From: Microbacterium hydrothermale
Lineage (GTDB): Bacteria; Actinomycetota; Actinomycetes; Actinomycetales; Microbacteriaceae
Assembly (NCBI RefSeq): GCF_004854025.1
Contig: NZ_STGM01000012.1
Location: forward strand, 1-51,694
Direction: 5' to 3'
DNA: 51,694 nt
How positions within the stretch are numbered: the first letter of the stretch is position 1; each line of letters opens with the position of its first letter. The position numbers and the translations under genes were made by a program. The notes under the pieces were generated by a model that saw nothing but the letters and a program-made list of their open reading frames with translations, did not search any database and had not been told where the DNA came from. This document shows positions 50,877-51,694 of the stretch, one piece after another.

Positions 50877-51293
50877 ATGGCCACCCACAACTCGCTCTTC
50901 GCCGAGAAGGACGTCCGTCGCACCGACGACGGCCTCGCCGTCTCGGTGCAGTTGCCCTGGTACCGCAGCCTCTGGCTGTCGGCCGTCGATGACGTCGCCG
51001 CGACGGTGAACGGCGTCGCCGTGCCGAGGGACGACCTGCGCTTCTCTCTCGAGGGCCGCGAGTACCGCGTCGAGGAGCTGCCCGAGCAGTCCGAGACGCT
51101 GTGGTTCGTCGCCGACCGCCCCGACGTGCTGATCCACCTCGACACCCCGCCCGCGGCGGGCGAGGCGGTGACCGTCGAGGTCGTGCTGACGATGCGCCTG
51201 CTCTACATGCAGATCATGCCGGGAGTCGACGGCGGGCCCGGGCGGTACGTCACGAACCGGGTTCCGGTCGAGCGGGAGCTGGTGCTGTCATGA
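50877..51293 (+). CDS. C-glycoside deglycosidase beta subunit-like, second
   Basis: 138 residues. VQLPWYRSLWLSAVDDVAA and MRLLYMQIMPGVDGGPGRYV match the N-terminal domain of the fused protein at 35639 closely, more so than the other beta gene at 47482. Likely partner of the alpha subunit at 49021, although the NTF2-like gene separates them. The Gfo/Idh gene overlaps its stop by four bases. Confidence 0.8.
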   Translation: MATHNSLFAEKDVRRTDDGLAVSVQLPWYRSLWLSAVDDVAATVNGVAVPRDDLRFSLEGREYRVEELPEQSETLWFVADRPDVLIHLDTPPAAGEAVTVEVVLTMRLLYMQIMPGVDGGPGRYVTNRVPVERELVLS

Positions 51294-51694
51294 CCCTTCG
51301 ACGGGCTCAGGGTCCCGCGCTGCGCGTGGCGATGATCGGCTACGGGTTCATGGGGGCCGCGCACTCGGTGGGGTGGCGCCAGGCGCCGCGGATGTTCGAT
51401 CTGCCGCGTGCGGTCGAGATGACCGTGGTGGTGGGGCGCAACGCGGATGCCGTGGCATCCGCCGCCGAGAAGTGGGGGTGGGCCGAGTCGGCCACCGACT
51501 GGCGCGAGGTCATTGCGCGTGACGACATCGACATCGTCGACATCGTCACTCCCGGCGACTCGCACGCCGAGATCGCGATCGCGGCCCTCGAGGCGGGAAA
51601 GCACGTGCTGTGCGAGAAGCCGTTGGCCAACACGGTGGCCGAGGCCGAGGCGATGGCCGAGGCGGCCGAGCGGGCTCGGGCCCGCGGCATCCGG
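51290..51694 (+). CDS. Gfo/Idh/MocA oxidoreductase (partial, window edge)
   Basis: The first 135 residues; the gene runs off the window. The N-terminal NAD(P)-binding motif is clear (VAMIGYGFMGAAHSVGW), as is the family's EAGKHVLCEKPLA segment with the conserved EKP lysine. Members oxidise or reduce sugar and inositol hydroxyls. In the puerarin pathway a protein of this family (DgpA) oxidises C3 of a C-glycoside, so this could be a second 3-oxidising enzyme or could reduce the keto-sugar product. Start codon overlaps the preceding gene. Confidence 0.88.
   Translation, partial: MTLRRAQGPALRVAMIGYGFMGAAHSVGWRQAPRMFDLPRAVEMTVVVGRNADAVASAAEKWGWAESATDWREVIARDDIDIVDIVTPGDSHAEIAIAALEAGKHVLCEKPLANTVAEAEAMAEAAERARARGIR

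Overview
The window reads as chromosomal DNA of a high-GC actinobacterium, most likely Microbacterium or a close member of the Microbacteriaceae. The reasons are the very high GC content, the frequent GCATCC/GGATGCC words, many apparently leaderless genes (a TAnnnT -10 box about 7-12 bases before the start codon), GTG/TTG starts with 1-4 base overlaps, and the gene content. No phage, insertion sequence, tRNA, rRNA or CRISPR array was seen. Genus and functions are inferred by reading; no database search was possible.

Left part, 1-34.2 kb: mostly housekeeping. (1) 0.3-5.4 kb holds a DoxX-like membrane protein and a class III aminotransferase / PucR regulator / CoA-acylating semialdehyde dehydrogenase group. 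(2) 5.5-12 kb is a zinc island: a Zur box, ZnuA, ZnuC, ZnuB, Zur, then a YraQ-type permease and its TIGR03943 partner. (3) 12-15.9 kb holds a 3-methyladenine glycosylase, the cysteine-free ribosomal operon rpmB-rpmG-rpsN behind a structured leader, a LuxR-type regulator and HU. (4) 15.9-28 kb is mixed: a CopD-CtaG fusion, a MerR regulator divergent from a thioredoxin-reductase-like flavoprotein around a perfect palindrome, a Pif1-like helicase, an iron-regulated heme oxygenase, a beta-lactamase-fold lipoprotein that has lost its catalytic residues, a RhtA-like exporter, CorA and an AnsP-like permease. (5) 28.1-34.2 kb is the protocatechuate branch: pobA, an IclR regulator and pcaHGBDC.

Right part, 34.3 kb to the window edge: this is the most interesting region. 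It looks like a C-glycoside degradation island. It encodes four TIM-barrel proteins of the C-glycoside deglycosidase alpha type and four small beta-subunit domains (DUF6379 type). Two alpha/beta pairs are fused into single polypeptides (34318-35628 and 35639-37114); the other two are split (47482/47898, and 49021 with 50877). Around them lie a GMC flavoprotein resembling the C-glycoside 3-oxidase CarA, a Gfo/Idh/MocA dehydrogenase cut by the window edge, a hydroxypyruvate-isomerase-like protein, an NTF2-like protein, a carbohydrate ABC importer without its own ATPase, a flavin aromatic hydroxylase, a GH39-like protein without catalytic glutamates, and TetR and LysR regulators.

Working model (inference): a plant C-glycosyl aromatic is imported, its sugar is oxidised at C3, the deglycosidases break the C-C bond, the sugar product is handled by the isomerase and dehydrogenase, and the aromatic aglycone is hydroxylated and may be funnelled to protocatechuate and the adjacent pca pathway. 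Three operon heads of the island share a CTTATG motif, which suggests common control.
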